DNA from: Andrena cerasifolii
Taxonomy: Eukaryota > Arthropoda > Insecta > Hymenoptera > Andrenidae
Reading direction: 5' to 3'
Assembly (NCBI RefSeq): GCF_050908995.1
Contig: NW_027484935.1
Location: forward strand, 1-64,000
DNA: 64,000 nt
Both the position numbers and the translations under genes were made by a program. The notes beneath the pieces are model-generated. The model made no database searches. It worked only from the letters and a program-made list of their open reading frames with translations, and was not told the DNA's origin. Positions 11,805-24,300 of this stretch are shown here, in pieces. Numbering within the stretch: position 1 is the stretch's first letter; every line of letters begins with the position of its first letter.

Positions 11805-14800
11805 GTGCCATCTCTTTCGACGGCATGTTCTCCTGCTACAAAGCCCAATTTTGTGCATTATGAAAATTTTCGCCAGATTTTGTCCAATATATCAGGGGAA
11901 CATGAAGTGGAAAGAGGTATACTAAATTTCAGCTTCAAAGGCATATCCTTAAAGTTGCAAATTAGAGGCGGAGGCCTTTCATGAGGCGTTCGAAACTTCT
12001 GCGTCTCTTCGTTAAGCAGTCACTGTCTCGAAACATCTGCGCCACTTCTCGCTCTTTGATTTGCTCTCCGGAGCCGTTACTTTGTGCCATCTCTTTCGAC
12101 GGCATGTTCTCCTGTTACAAAGCCCAATTTTGTGCATTCTGAAAATTTTAGCCAGATTTTGGCCAATATATCAGGGGAACATGAAGTGGAAAGAGGTATA
12201 ATAAATTTCAGCTTCAAAGGCATCGCCTTAAAGTTGCCAATAAGAGGCACAGGCCTTTCAAGAGGCGTTCGAAAATTCTGCGTCTCTTCGTTAAACAGTC
12301 ACAGTCTGGAAACGTCTGCGCCACTTCTCGCTCTTTGATTTGCTCTCCGGAGACGTTACTTTGTGCCATCTCTTTCGACGGCATGTTCTCCTGTTACAAA
12401 TCCCAATTTTGTGCATTATGAAAATTTTTGCCAAATTTTGGCCAATATATCAGGAGAACATGAAGTGGAAAGAGGCATACTAAATTTCAGCTTCAAAGGC
12501 ATCGCCTTAAAGTTGCCAATAAGAGGCGGAGGTCTTTCAAGAGGCGTTCGAAAATTCTGCGTCTCTTCGTTAAACAGTCACTGTCTCGAAACATCTGCGC
12601 CACTTCTCGCTCTTTGATTTGCTCTCCGGAGACGTTACTTTGTGCCATCTCTTTCGACGGCATGTTCTCCTGTTACAAAGCCCAATTTTGTGCATTATGA
12701 AAATTTTTGCCAAATTTTGGCCAATATATCAGGAGAACATGAAGTGGAAAGAGGTATACTAAATTTCAGCTTCAAAGGCATCGCCTTAAAGTTGCCAATA
12801 AGAGGCGGAGGCCTTTCAAGAGGCGTTCGAAAATTCTGCGTCTCTTCGTTAAACAGTCACTGTCTCGAAACATCTGCGCCACTTCTCGCTCTTTGATTTG
12901 CTCTCCGGAGACGTTACTTTGTGCCATCTCTTTCGACGGCATGTTCTCCTGCTACAAAGCCCAATTTTGTGCATTCTGAAAATTTTCGCCAGATTTTGGC
13001 CAATATATCAGGGGAACATGAAGTGGAAAGAGGTATACTAAATTTCAGCTTCAAAGGCATATCCTTAAAGTTGCAAATTAGAGGCGGATGCCTTTCAAGA
13101 GGCGTTCGAAAATTCTGCGTCTCTTCGTTAAACAGTCACTGTCTCGAAACATCTGCGCCACTTCTTGCTCTTTGATTTGCTCTCCGGAGCCGTTACTTTG
13201 TGCCATCTCTTTCGACGGCATGTTCTCCTGTTACAAAGCCCAATTTTGTGCATTCTGAATATTTTCGCCAGATTTTGGCCAATATATCAGGGGAACATGA
13301 AGTGAAAAGAGGTACACTAAATTTCAGCTTCAAAGGCATATCCTTAAAGTTGCAAATTAGAGGCGGAGGCCTTTCAAGAGGCGTTCGAAACTTCTGCGTC
13401 TCTTCGTTAAGCAGTCACTGTCTCGAAACATGTGCGCCACTTCTCCCTCTTTGATTTGCTCTCCGGAGACGTTACTTTGTGCCATCTCTTTCGACGGCAT
13501 GTTCTCCTGTTACAAAGCCCAATTTTGTGCATTATGAAAATTTTCGCCAGATTTTGTCCAATATATCAGGGGAACATGAAGTGGAAAGAGGTATACTAAA
13601 TTTCAGCTTCAAAGGCATATCCTTAAAGTTGCAAATTAGAGGCGGAGGCCTTTCATGAGGCGTTCGAAACTTCTGCGTCTCTTCGTTAAGCAGTCACTGT
13701 CTCGAAACATCTGCGCCACTTCTCGCTCTTTGATTTGCTCTCCGGAGCCGTTACTTTGTGCCATCTCTTTCGACGGCATGTTCTCCTGTTACAAAGCCCA
13801 ATTTTGTGCATTCTGAAAATTTTAGCCAGATTTTGGCCAATATATCAGGGGAACATGAAGTGGAAAGAGGTATAATAAATTTCAGCTTCAAAGGCATCGC
13901 CTTAAAGTTGCCAATAAGAGGCACAGGCCTTTCAAGAGGCGTTCGAAAATTCTGCGTCTCTTCGTTAAACAGTCACAGTCTGGAAACGTCTGCGCCACTT
14001 CTCGCTCTTTGATTTGCTCTCCGGAGACGTTACTTTGTGCCATCTCTTTCGACGGCATGTTCTCCTGTTACAAATCCCAATTTTGTGCATTATGAAAATT
14101 TTTGCCAAATTTTGGCCAATATATCAGGAGAACATGAAGTGGAAAGAGGCATACTAAATTTCAGCTTCAAAGGCATCGCCTTAAAGTTGCCAATAAGAGG
14201 CGGAGGTCTTTCAAGAGGCGTTCGAAAATTCTGCGTCTCTTCGTTAAACAGTCACTGTCTCGAAACATCTGCGCCACTTCTCGCTCTTTGATTTGCTCTC
14301 CGGAGACGTTACTTTGTGCCATCTCTTTCGACGGCATGTTCTCCTGTTACAAAGCCCAATTTTGTGCATTATGAAAATTTTTGCCAAATTTTGGCCAATA
14401 TATCAGGAGAACATGAAGTGGAAAGAGGTATACTAAATTTCAGCTTCAAAGGCATCGCCTTAAAGTTGCCAATAAGAGGCGGAGGCCTTTCAAGAGGCGT
14501 TCGAAAATTCTGCGTCTCTTCGTTAAACAGTCACTGTCTCGAAACATCTGCGCCACTTCTCGCTCTTTGATTTGCTCTCCGGAGACGTTACTTTGTGCCA
14601 TCTCTTTCGACGGCATGTTCTCCTGCTACAAAGCCCAATTTTGTGCATTCTGAAAATTTTCGCCAGATTTTGGCCAATATATCAGGGGAACATGAAGTGG
14701 AAAGAGGTATACTAAATTTCAGCTTCAAAGGCATATCCTTAAAGTTGCAAATTAGAGGCGGATGCCTTTCAAGAGGCGTTCGAAAATTCTGCGTCTCTTC

Positions 14801-16826
14801 GTTAAACAGTCACTGTCTCGAAACATCTGCGCCACTTCTTGCTCTTTGATTTGCTCTCCGGAGCCGTTACTTTGTGCCATCTCTTTCGACGGCATGTTCT
14901 CCTGTTACAAAGCCCAATTTTGTGCATTCTGAATATTTTCGCCAGATTTTGGCCAATATATCAGGGGAACATGAAGTGAAAAGAGGTACACTAAATTTCA
15001 GCTTCAAAGGCATATCCTTAAAGTTGCAAATTAGAGGCGGAGGCCTTTCAAGAGGCGTTCGAAACTTCTGCGTCTCTTCGTTAAGCAGTCACTGTCTCGA
15101 AACATGTGCGCCACTTCTCGCTCTTTGATTTGCTCTCCGGAGACGTTACTTTGTGCCATCTCTTTCGACGGCATGTTCTCCTGCTACAAAGCCCAATTTT
15201 GTGCATTCTGAAAATTTTCGCCAGATTTTGGCCAATATATCAGGGGAACATGAAGTGGAAAGAGGTATACTAAATTTCAGCTTCAAAGGCATATCCTTAA
15301 AGTTGCAAATTAGAGGCGGATGCCTTTCAAGAGGCGTTCGAAAATTCTGTGTCTCTTCGTTAAACAGTCACTGTCTCGAAACATCTGCGCCACTTCTTGC
15401 TCTTTGATTTGCTCTCCGGAGCCGTTACTTTGTGCCATCTGTTTCGACGGCATGTTCTCCTGTTACAAAGCCCAATTTTGTGCATTCTGAATATTTTCGC
15501 CAGATTTTGGCCAATATATCAGGGGAACATGAAGTGAAAAGAGGTACACTAAATTTCAGCTTCAAAGGCATATCCTTAAAGTTGCAAATTAGAGGCGGAG
15601 GCCTTTCAAGAGGCGTTCGAAAATTCTGCGTCTCTTCGTTAAAAAGTCACAGTCTGGAAACGTCAGCGCCACTTCTCGCTCTTTGATTTGCTCTCCGGAG
15701 ACGTTACTTTGTGCCATCTCTTTCGACGGCATGTTCTCCTGTTACAAAGCCCAATTTTGTGCATTATGAAAATTTTCGCCAGATTTTGTCCAATATATCA
15801 GGGGAACATGAAGTGGAAAGAGGTATACTAAATTTCAGCTTCAAAGGCATATCCTTAAAGTTGCAAATTAGAGGCGGAGGCCTTTCATGAGGCGTTCGAA
15901 ACTTCTGCGTCTCTTCGTTAAGCAGTCACTGTCTCGAAACATCTGCGCCACTTCTCGCTCTTTGATTTGCTCTCCGGAGACGTTACTTTGTGCCATCTCT
16001 TTCGACAGAATGTTCTCCTGTTACAAACCCCAATTTTGTGCATTCTGAAAATTTTAGCCAGATTTTGGCCAATATATCAGGGGAACATGAAGTGGAAAGA
16101 GGTATAATAAATTTCAGCTTCAAAGGCATCGCCTTAAAGTTGCCAATAAGAGGCACAGGCCTTTCAAGAGGCGTTCGAAAATTCTGCGTCTCTTCGTTAA
16201 ACAGTCACAGTCTGGAAACGTCTGCGCCACTTCTCGCTCTTTGATTTGCTCTCCGGAGACGTTACTTTGTGCCATCTCTTTCGACGGCATGTTCTCCTGT
16301 TACAAATCCCAATTTTGTGCATTATGAAAATTTTTGCCAAATTTTGGCCAATATATCAGGAGAACATGAAGTGGAAAGAGGTATACTAAATTTCAGCTTC
16401 AAAGGCATCGCCTTAAAGTTGCCAATAAGAGGCGGAGGTCTTTCAAGAGGCGTTCGAAAATTCTGCGTCTCTTCGTTAAACAGTCACTGTCTCGAAACAT
16501 CTGCGCCACTTCTCGCTCTTTGATTTGCTCTCCGGAGACGTTACTTTGTGCCATCTCTTTCGACGGCATGTTCTCCTGTTACAAAGCCCAATTTTGTGCA
16601 TTATGAAAATTTTTGCCAAATTTTGGCCAATATATCAGGAGAACATGAAGTGGAAAGAGGTATACTAAATTTCAGCTTCAAAGGCATCGCCTTAAAGTTG
16701 CCAATAAGAGGCGGAGGCCTTTCAAGAGGCGTTCGAAAATTCTGCGTCTCTTCGTTAAACAGTCACTGTCTCGAAACATCTGCGCCACTTCTTGCTCTTT
16801 GATTTGCTCTCCGGAGCCGTTACTTT

Positions 16827-17105
16827 GTGCCATATCTTTCGACAGAATGTTCTCCTGTTACAAAGCCCAATTTTGTGCATTCTGATAATTTTCGCCAGAT
16901 TGTGCCCAATATATCAGGAGAACATGAAGTGGAAATAGGTATACTAAATTTCAGCTTCAAAGGCATATCCTTAAAGTTGCAAATTAGAGGCGGAGGCCTT
17001 TCAAGAGGCGTTCGAAAATTCTGCGTCTCTTCGTTAAACAGTCACAGTCTGGAAACGTCTGCGCCACTTCTCGCTCTTTGATTTGCTCCCCGGAGCCGTT
17101 ACTTT
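16827..17105 (+). repeat. Monomer family H (example)
   Basis: Family H is marked by ccatatcttt, gacagaatg, gataattttcgcc, gattgtgcccaat and, in early copies, ggaaatagg. It first appears at 16827 and recurs at 18780, 21290, 23522, 26870, 31334, 33845, 39983 and 42494. Confidence 0.82.
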
Positions 17106-17384
17106 GTGCCATATCTTTCGACAGAAGGTTCTCCTGTTACAAAGCCCAATTTTGTGCATTCTGATAATTTTCGCCAGATTTTGCCCAATATATCAGGAGA
17201 ACATGAAGTGGAAAGAGGTATACTGAATGTCAGCTTCAAAGGCATCGCCTTAAAGTTGCCAATAAGAGGCACAGGCCTTTCAAGAGGCGTTCGAAAATTC
17301 TGTGTCTCTTCGTTAAACAGTCACTGTCTCGAAACATCTGCGCCACTTCTTGCTCTTTGATTTGCTCTCCGGAGCCGTTACTTT
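17106..17384 (+). repeat. Monomer family I (example)
   Basis: Family I is marked by gacagaaggttctcc, gataattttcgcc, gattttgcccaat and tactgaatgtcagc. Copies at 17106, 19059 and 21569 have aatgtcagc. Those at 22964, 24917 and 26312 have aatttcagc. The unit follows H in most cases. Confidence 0.82.
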
Positions 17385-19337
17385 GTGCCATCTGTTTCGA
17401 CGGCATGTTCTCCTGTTACAAAGCCCAATTTTGTGCATTCTGAATATTTTCGCCAGATTTTGGCCAATATATCAGGGGAACATGAAGTGAAAAGAGGTAC
17501 ACTAAATTTCAGCTTCAAAGGCATATCCTTAAAGTTGCAAATTAGAGGCGGAGGCCTTTCAAGAGGCGTTCGAAAATTCTGCGTCTCTTCGTTAAAAAGT
17601 CACAGTCTGGAAACGTCAGCGCCACTTCTCGCTCTTTGATTTGCTCTCCGGAGACGTTACTTTGTGCCATCTCTTTCGACGGCATGTTCTCCTGTTACAA
17701 AGCCCAATTTTGTGCATTATGAAAATTTTCGCCAGATTTTGTCCAATATATCAGGGGAACATGAAGTGGAAAGAGGTATACTAAATTTCAGCTTCAAAGG
17801 CATATCCTTAAAGTTGCAAATTAGAGGCGGAGGCCTTTCATGAGGCGTTCGAAACTTCTGCGTCTCTTCGTTAAGCAGTCACTGTCTCGAAACATCTGCG
17901 CCACTTCTCGCTCTTTGATTTGCTCTCCGGAGACGTTACTTTGTGCCATCTCTTTCGACAGAATGTTCTCCTGTTACAAACCCCAATTTTGTGCATTCTG
18001 AAAATTTTAGCCAGATTTTGGCCAATATATCAGGGGAACATGAAGTGGAAAGAGGTATAATAAATTTCAGCTTCAAAGGCATCGCCTTAAAGTTGCCAAT
18101 AAGAGGCACAGGCCTTTCAAGAGGCGTTCGAAAATTCTGCGTCTCTTCGTTAAACAGTCACAGTCTGGAAACGTCTGCGCCACTTCTCGCTCTTTGATTT
18201 GCTCTCCGGAGACGTTACTTTGTGCCATCTCTTTCGACGGCATGTTCTCCTGTTACAAATCCCAATTTTGTGCATTATGAAAATTTTTGCCAAATTTTGG
18301 CCAATATATCAGGAGAACATGAAGTGGAAAGAGGTATACTAAATTTCAGCTTCAAAGGCATCGCCTTAAAGTTGCCAATAAGAGGCGGAGGTCTTTCAAG
18401 AGGCGTTCGAAAATTCTGCGTCTCTTCGTTAAACAGTCACTGTCTCGAAACATCTGCGCCACTTCTCGCTCTTTGATTTGCTCTCCGGAGACGTTACTTT
18501 GTGCCATCTCTTTCGACGGCATGTTCTCCTGTTACAAAGCCCAATTTTGTGCATTATGAAAATTTTTGCCAAATTTTGGCCAATATATCAGGAGAACATG
18601 AAGTGGAAAGAGGTATACTAAATTTCAGCTTCAAAGGCATCGCCTTAAAGTTGCCAATAAGAGGCGGAGGCCTTTCAAGAGGCGTTCGAAAATTCTGCGT
18701 CTCTTCGTTAAACAGTCACTGTCTCGAAACATCTGCGCCACTTCTTGCTCTTTGATTTGCTCTCCGGAGCCGTTACTTTGTGCCATATCTTTCGACAGAA
18801 TGTTCTCCTGTTACAAAGCCCAATTTTGTGCATTCTGATAATTTTCGCCAGATTGTGCCCAATATATCAGGAGAACATGAAGTGGAAATAGGTATACTAA
18901 ATTTCAGCTTCAAAGGCATATCCTTAAAGTTGCAAATTAGAGGCGGAGGCCTTTCAAGAGGCGTTCGAAAATTCTGCGTCTCTTCGTTAAACAGTCACAG
19001 TCTGGAAACGTCTGCGCCACTTCTCGCTCTTTGATTTGCTCCCCGGAGCCGTTACTTTGTGCCATATCTTTCGACAGAAGGTTCTCCTGTTACAAAGCCC
19101 AATTTTGTGCATTCTGATAATTTTCGCCAGATTTTGCCCAATATATCAGGAGAACATGAAGTGGAAAGAGGTATACTGAATGTCAGCTTCAAAGGCATCG
19201 CCTTAAAGTTGCCAATAAGAGGCACAGGCCTTTCAAGAGGCGTTCGAAAATTCTGCGTCTCTTCGTTAAACAGTCACTGTCTCGAAACGTCTGCGCCACT
19301 TCTCGCTCTTTGATTTGCTCTCCGGAGACGTTACTTT

Positions 19338-19616
19338 GTGCCATCTCTTTCGACGGCATGTTCTTCTGATACAAAGCCCAATTTTGGGCATTCTGAAAAT
19401 TTTCGCCAGATTTTGGCCAATATATCAGGGGAACATGAAGTGGAAAGGGGTATACTAAATTTCAGCTTCAAAGGCATCGCCTTAAAGTTCCAAATTATAG
19501 GCGGAGGCCTTTCAAGAGGCGTTCGATAATTCTGCGTCTCTTCGCTAAACAGTCACAGTCTGGAAACGTCTGCGCCACTTCTCGCTCTTTGATTTGCTCT
19601 CCGGAGACGTTACTTT
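19338..19616 (+). repeat. Monomer family J (example)
   Basis: Family J is a G relative with cttctgatacaaag and aaattataggc. Copies are at 19338, 21848 and 25196. The 5' part is shared with the hybrid at 24080, which then switches to the B-type ggtacac block. Confidence 0.8.
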
Positions 19617-19895
19617 GTGCCATCTCTTTCGACGGCATGTTCTCCTGCTACAAAGCCCAATTTTGTGCATTCTGAAAATTTTCGCCAGATTTTGGCCAAT
19701 ATATCAGGGGAACATGAAGTGGACAGAGGTATACTAAATTTCAGCTTCAAAGGCATATCCTTAAAGTTGCAAATTAGAGGCGGATGCCTTTCAAGAGGCG
19801 TTCGAAAATTCTGCGTCTCTTCGTTAAAAAGTCACAGTCTGGAAACGTCAGCGCCACTTCTCGCTCTTTGATTTGCTCTCCGGAGACGTTACTTT

Positions 19896-20173
19896 GTGCC
19901 ATCTCTTTCGACGGCATGTTCTCCTGTTACAAAGCCCAATTTTGTGCATTATGAAAATTTTCGCCAGATTTTGTCCAATATATCAGGGGAACATGAAGTG
20001 GAAAGAGGTATACTAAATTTCAGCTTCAAAGGCATATCCTTAAGTTGCAAATTAGAGGCGGAGGCCTTTCATGAGGCGTTCGAAAATTCTGCGTCTCTTC
20101 GTTAAGCAGTCACTGTCTCGAAACATCTGCGCCACTTCTCGCTCTTTGATTTGCTCTCCGGAGACGTTACTTT
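19896..20173 (+). repeat. C monomer with one-base deletion
   Basis: This C unit reads ccttaagttgc instead of ccttaaagttgc near 20043 and is 278 bp. Its partner at 22406 has the normal length, so the deletion arose after the 9-unit duplication, or was repaired in the partner. Confidence 0.88.
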
Positions 20174-20452
20174 GTGCCATCTCTTTCGACAGAATGTTCT
20201 CCTGTTACAAACCCCAATTTTGTGCATTCTGAATATTTTCGCCAGATTTTGGCCAATATATCAGGGGAACATGAAGTGAAAAGAGGTACACTAAATTTCA
20301 GCTTCAAAGGCATATCCTTAAAGTTGCAAATTAGAGGCGGAGGCCTTTCAAGAGGCGTTCGAAAATTCTGCGTCTCTTCGTTAAAAAGTCACAGTCTGGA
20401 AACGTCAGCGCCACTTCTCGCTCTTTGATTTGCTCTCCGGAGACGTTACTTT
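20174..20452 (+). repeat. D/B hybrid monomer
   Basis: The 5' part (gacagaatg, aaacccc) is D-type. From about coordinate 61 the unit is B-type (gaatattttcgcc, gtgaaaagaggtacac). The switch lies in a stretch common to both families, as expected for exchange between misaligned monomers. Confidence 0.8.
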
Positions 20453-21351
20453 GTGCCATCTCTTTCGACGGCATGTTCTCCTGTTACAAAGCCCAATTTT
20501 GTGCATTATGAAAATTTTCGCCAGATTTTGTCCAATATATCAGGGGAACATGAAGTGGAAAGAGGTATACTAAATTTCAGCTTCAAAGGCATATCCTTAA
20601 AGTTGCAAATTAGAGGCGGAGGCCTTTCATGAGGCGTTCGAAACTTCTGCGTCTCTTCGTTAAGCAGTCACTGTCTCGAAACATCTGCGCCACTTCTCGC
20701 TCTTTGATTTGCTCTCCGGAGACGTTACTTTGTGCCATCTCTTTCGACAGAATGTTCTCCTGTTACAAACCCCAATTTTGTGCATTCTGAAAATTTTAGC
20801 CAGATTTTGGCCAATATATCAGGGGAACATGAAGTGGAAAGAGGTATAATAAATTTCAGCTTCAAAGGCATCGCCTTAAAGTTGCCAATAAGAGGCACAG
20901 GCCTTTCAAGAGGCGTTCGAAAATTCTGCGTCTCTTCGTTAAACAGTCACAGTCTGGAAACGTCTGCGCCACTTCTCGCTCTTTGATTTGCTCTCCGGAG
21001 ACGTTACTTTGTGCCATCTCTTTCGACGGCATGTTCTCCTGTTACAAATCCCAATTTTGTGCATTATGAAAATTTTTGCCAAATTTTGGCCAATATATCA
21101 GGAGAACATGAAGTGGAAAGAGGTATACTAAATTTCAGCTTCAAAGGCATCGCCTTAAAGTTGCCAATAAGAGGCGGAGGTCTTTCAAGAGGCGTTCGAA
21201 AATTCTGCGTCTCTTCGTTAAACAGTCACTGTCTCGAAACATCTGCGCCACTTCTTGCTCTTTGATTTGCTCTCCGGAGCCGTTACTTTGTGCCATATCT
21301 TTCGACAGAATGTTCTCCTGTTACAAAGCCCAATTTTGTGCATTCTGATAA

Positions 21352-24300
21352 TTTTCGCCAGATTGTGCCCAATATATCAGGAGAACATGAAGTGGAAATA
21401 GGTATACTAAATTTCAGCTTCAAAGGCATATCCTTAAAGTTGCAAATTAGAGGCGGAGGCCTTTCAAGAGGCGTTCGAAAATTCTGCGTCTCTTCGTTAA
21501 ACAGTCACAGTCTGGAAACGTCTGCGCCACTTCTCGCTCTTTGATTTGCTCCCCGGAGCCGTTACTTTGTGCCATATCTTTCGACAGAAGGTTCTCCTGT
21601 TACAAAGCCCAATTTTGTGCATTCTGATAATTTTCGCCAGATTTTGCCCAATATATCAGGAGAACATGAAGTGGAAAGAGGTATACTGAATGTCAGCTTC
21701 AAAGGCATCGCCTTAAAGTTGCCAATAAGAGGCACAGGCCTTTCAAGAGGCGTTCGAAAATTCTGCGTCTCTTCGTTAAACAGTCACTGTCTCGAAACGT
21801 CTGCGCCACTTCTCGCTCTTTGATTTGCTCTCCGGAGACGTTACTTTGTGCCATCTCTTTCGACGGCATGTTCTTCTGATACAAAGCCCAATTTTGGGCA
21901 TTCTGAAAATTTTCGCCAGATTTTGGCCAATATATCAGGGGAACATGAAGTGGAAAGGGGTATACTAAATTTCAGCTTCAAAGGCATCGCCTTAAAGTTC
22001 CAAATTATAGGCGGAGGCCTTTCAAGAGGCGTTCGATAATTCTGCGTCTCTTCGCTAAACAGTCACAGTCTGGAAACGTCTGCGCCACTTCTCGCTCTTT
22101 GATTTGCTCTCCGGAGACGTTACTTTGTGCCATCTCTTTCGACGGCATGTTCTCCTGCTACAAAGCCCAATTTTGTGCATTCTGAAAATTTTCGCCAGAT
22201 TTTGGCCAATATATCAGGGGAACATGAAGTGGAAAGAGGTATACTAAATTTCAGCTTCAAAGGCATATCCTTAAAGTTGCAAATTAGAGGCGGATGCCTT
22301 TCAAGAGGCGTTCGAAAATTCTGCGTCTCTTCGTTAAAAAGTCACAGTCTGGAAACGTCAGCGCCACTTCTCGCTCTTTGATTTGCTCTCCGGAGACGTT
22401 ACTTTGTGCCATCTCTTTCGACGGCATGTTCTCCTGTTACAAAGCCCAATTTTGTGCATTATGAAAATTTTCGCCAGATTTTGTCCAATATATCAGGGGA
22501 ACATGAAGTGGAAAGAGGTATACTAAATTTCAGCTTCAAAGGCATATCCTTAAAGTTGCAAATTAGAGGCGGAGGCCTTTCATGAGGCGTTCGAAAATTC
22601 TGCGTCTCTTCGTTAAGCAGTCACTGTCTCGAAACATCTGCGCCACTTCTCGCTCTTTGATTTGCTCTCCGGAGACGTTACTTTGTGCCATCTCTTTCGA
22701 CAGAATGTTCTCCTGTTACAAACCCCAATTTTGTGCATTCTGAAAATTTTAGCCAGATTTTGGCCAATATATCAGGGGAACATGAAGTGGAAAGAGGTAT
22801 AATAAATTTCAGCTTCAAAGGCATATCCTTAAAGTTGCAAATTAGAGGCGGAGGCCTTTCAAGAGGCGTTCGAAAATTCTGCGTCTCTTCGTTAAACAGT
22901 CACAGTCTGGAAACGTCTGCGCCACTTCTCGCTCTTTGATTTGCTCCCCGGAGCCGTTACTTTGTGCCATATCTTTCGACAGAAGGTTCTCCTGTTACAA
23001 AGCCCAATTTTGTGCATTCTGATAATTTTCGCCAGATTTTGCCCAATATATCAGGAGAACATGAAGTGGAAAGAGGTATACTGAATTTCAGCTTCAAAGG
23101 CATCGCCTTAAAGTTGCCAATAAGAGGCACAGGCCTTTCAAGAGGCGTTCGAAAATTCTGCGTCTCTTCGTTAAACAGTCACTGTCTCGAAACGTCTGCG
23201 CCACTTCTCGCTCTTTGATTTGCTCTCCGGAGACGTTACTTTGTGCCATCTCTTTCGACGGCATGTTCTTCTGTTACAAAGCCCAATTTTGGGCATTCTG
23301 AAAATTTTCGCCAGATTTTGGCCAATATATCAGGGGAACATGAAGTGGAAAGGGGTATACTAAATTTCAGCTTCAAAGGCATCGCCTTAAAGTTCCAAAT
23401 TAGAGGCGGAGGCCTTTCAAGAGGCGTTCGATAATTCTGCGTCTCTTCGCTAAACAGTCACAGTCTGGAAACTTCTGCGCCACTTCTCGCTCTTTGATTT
23501 GCTCTCCGGAGCCGTTACTTTGTGCCATATCTTTCGACAGAATGTTCTCCTGTTACAAAGCCCAATTTTGTGCATTCTGATAATTTTCGCCAGATTGTGC
23601 CCAATATATCAGGAGAACATGAAGTGGAAAGAGGTATACTAAATTTCAGCTTCAAAGGCATATCCTTAAAGTTGCAAATTAGAGGCGGAGGCCTTTCAAG
23701 AGGCGTTCGATAATTCTGCGTCTCTTCGCTAAACAGTCACAGTCTGGAAACTTCTGCGCCACTTCTCGCTCTTTGATTTGCTCTCCGGAGACGTTACTTT
23801 GTGCCATCTCTTTCGACGGCATGTTCTCCTGCTACAAAGCCCAATTTTGTGCATTCTGAAAATTTTCGCCAGATTTTGGCCAATATATCAGGGGAACATG
23901 AAGTGGAAAGAGGTATACTAAATTTCAGCTTCAAAGGCATATCCTTAAAGTTGCAAATTAGAGGCGGATGCCTTTCAAGAGGCGTTCGAAAATTCTGTGT
24001 CTCTTCGTTAAACAGTCACTGTCTCGAAACATCTGCGCCACTTCTTGCTCTTTGATTTGCTCTCCGGAGCCGTTACTTTGTGCCATCTCTTTCGACGGCA
24101 TGTTCTTCTGATACAAAGCCCAATTTTGGGCATTCTGAAAATTTTCGCCAGATTTTGGCCAATATATCAGGGGAACATGAAGTGGAAAGGGGTACACTAA
24201 ATTTCAGCTTCAAAGGCATATCCTTAAAGTTGCAAATTAGAGGCGGAGGCCTTTCAAGAGGCGTTCGAAAATTCTGCGTCTCTTCGTTAAAAAGTCACAG

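Larger units (their letters stand above)
7327..15643 (+). repeat. 15-monomer (4185-bp) tandem duplication
   Basis: The segment 7327-11458 recurs at 11512-15643 with a 4185-bp period. The monomer order is G C D E F A B C D E F A B A B in both copies. Every family label I compared agreed, including the CCCTCT ending of B at 9015 and 13200 and the rare ctgtttcga of B at 11247 and 15432. The copies part at 11459/15644 (aaacagtc versus aaaaagtc). Within each copy the sub-block D E F A B occurs twice, so an older 6- and 9-unit alternation lies inside the 15-unit block. Confidence 0.9.
15322..19255 (+). repeat. 7-monomer (1953-bp) tandem duplication
   Basis: The segment 15322-17302 matches 17275-19255 at a 1953-bp period. 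The order is B (with ctgtttcga), C, D, E, F, H, I in both. The left limit is the ggatgcc/acaggcc difference in the preceding monomer, and the right limit is ctgtgtc versus ctgcgtc in monomer I. I saw no difference between the copies in the markers compared. Confidence 0.88.
18672..22745 (+). repeat. 9-monomer higher-order repeat (2510/2511 bp)
   Basis: The segment 18672-20234 matches 21182-22745: end of F or E, then H, I, J, A, C, and the start of a D-type unit. Copy 1 differs by one substitution (ggacag instead of ggaaag near 19724) and one deleted A near 20043, which makes the period 2510 before the deletion and 2511 after it. The two C units here share cgaaaattc where most left-half C units have cgaaacttc, a further sign that they are copies. 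Confidence 0.82.

Noticed and set aside
19189..19374. Reverse-strand reading frames of 61-79 codons (also at 21699, 23958 and 25047)
   Set aside because: They occur in only a few units, depend on single substitutions that remove a stop or create an ATG, and span a monomer junction. They look accidental.
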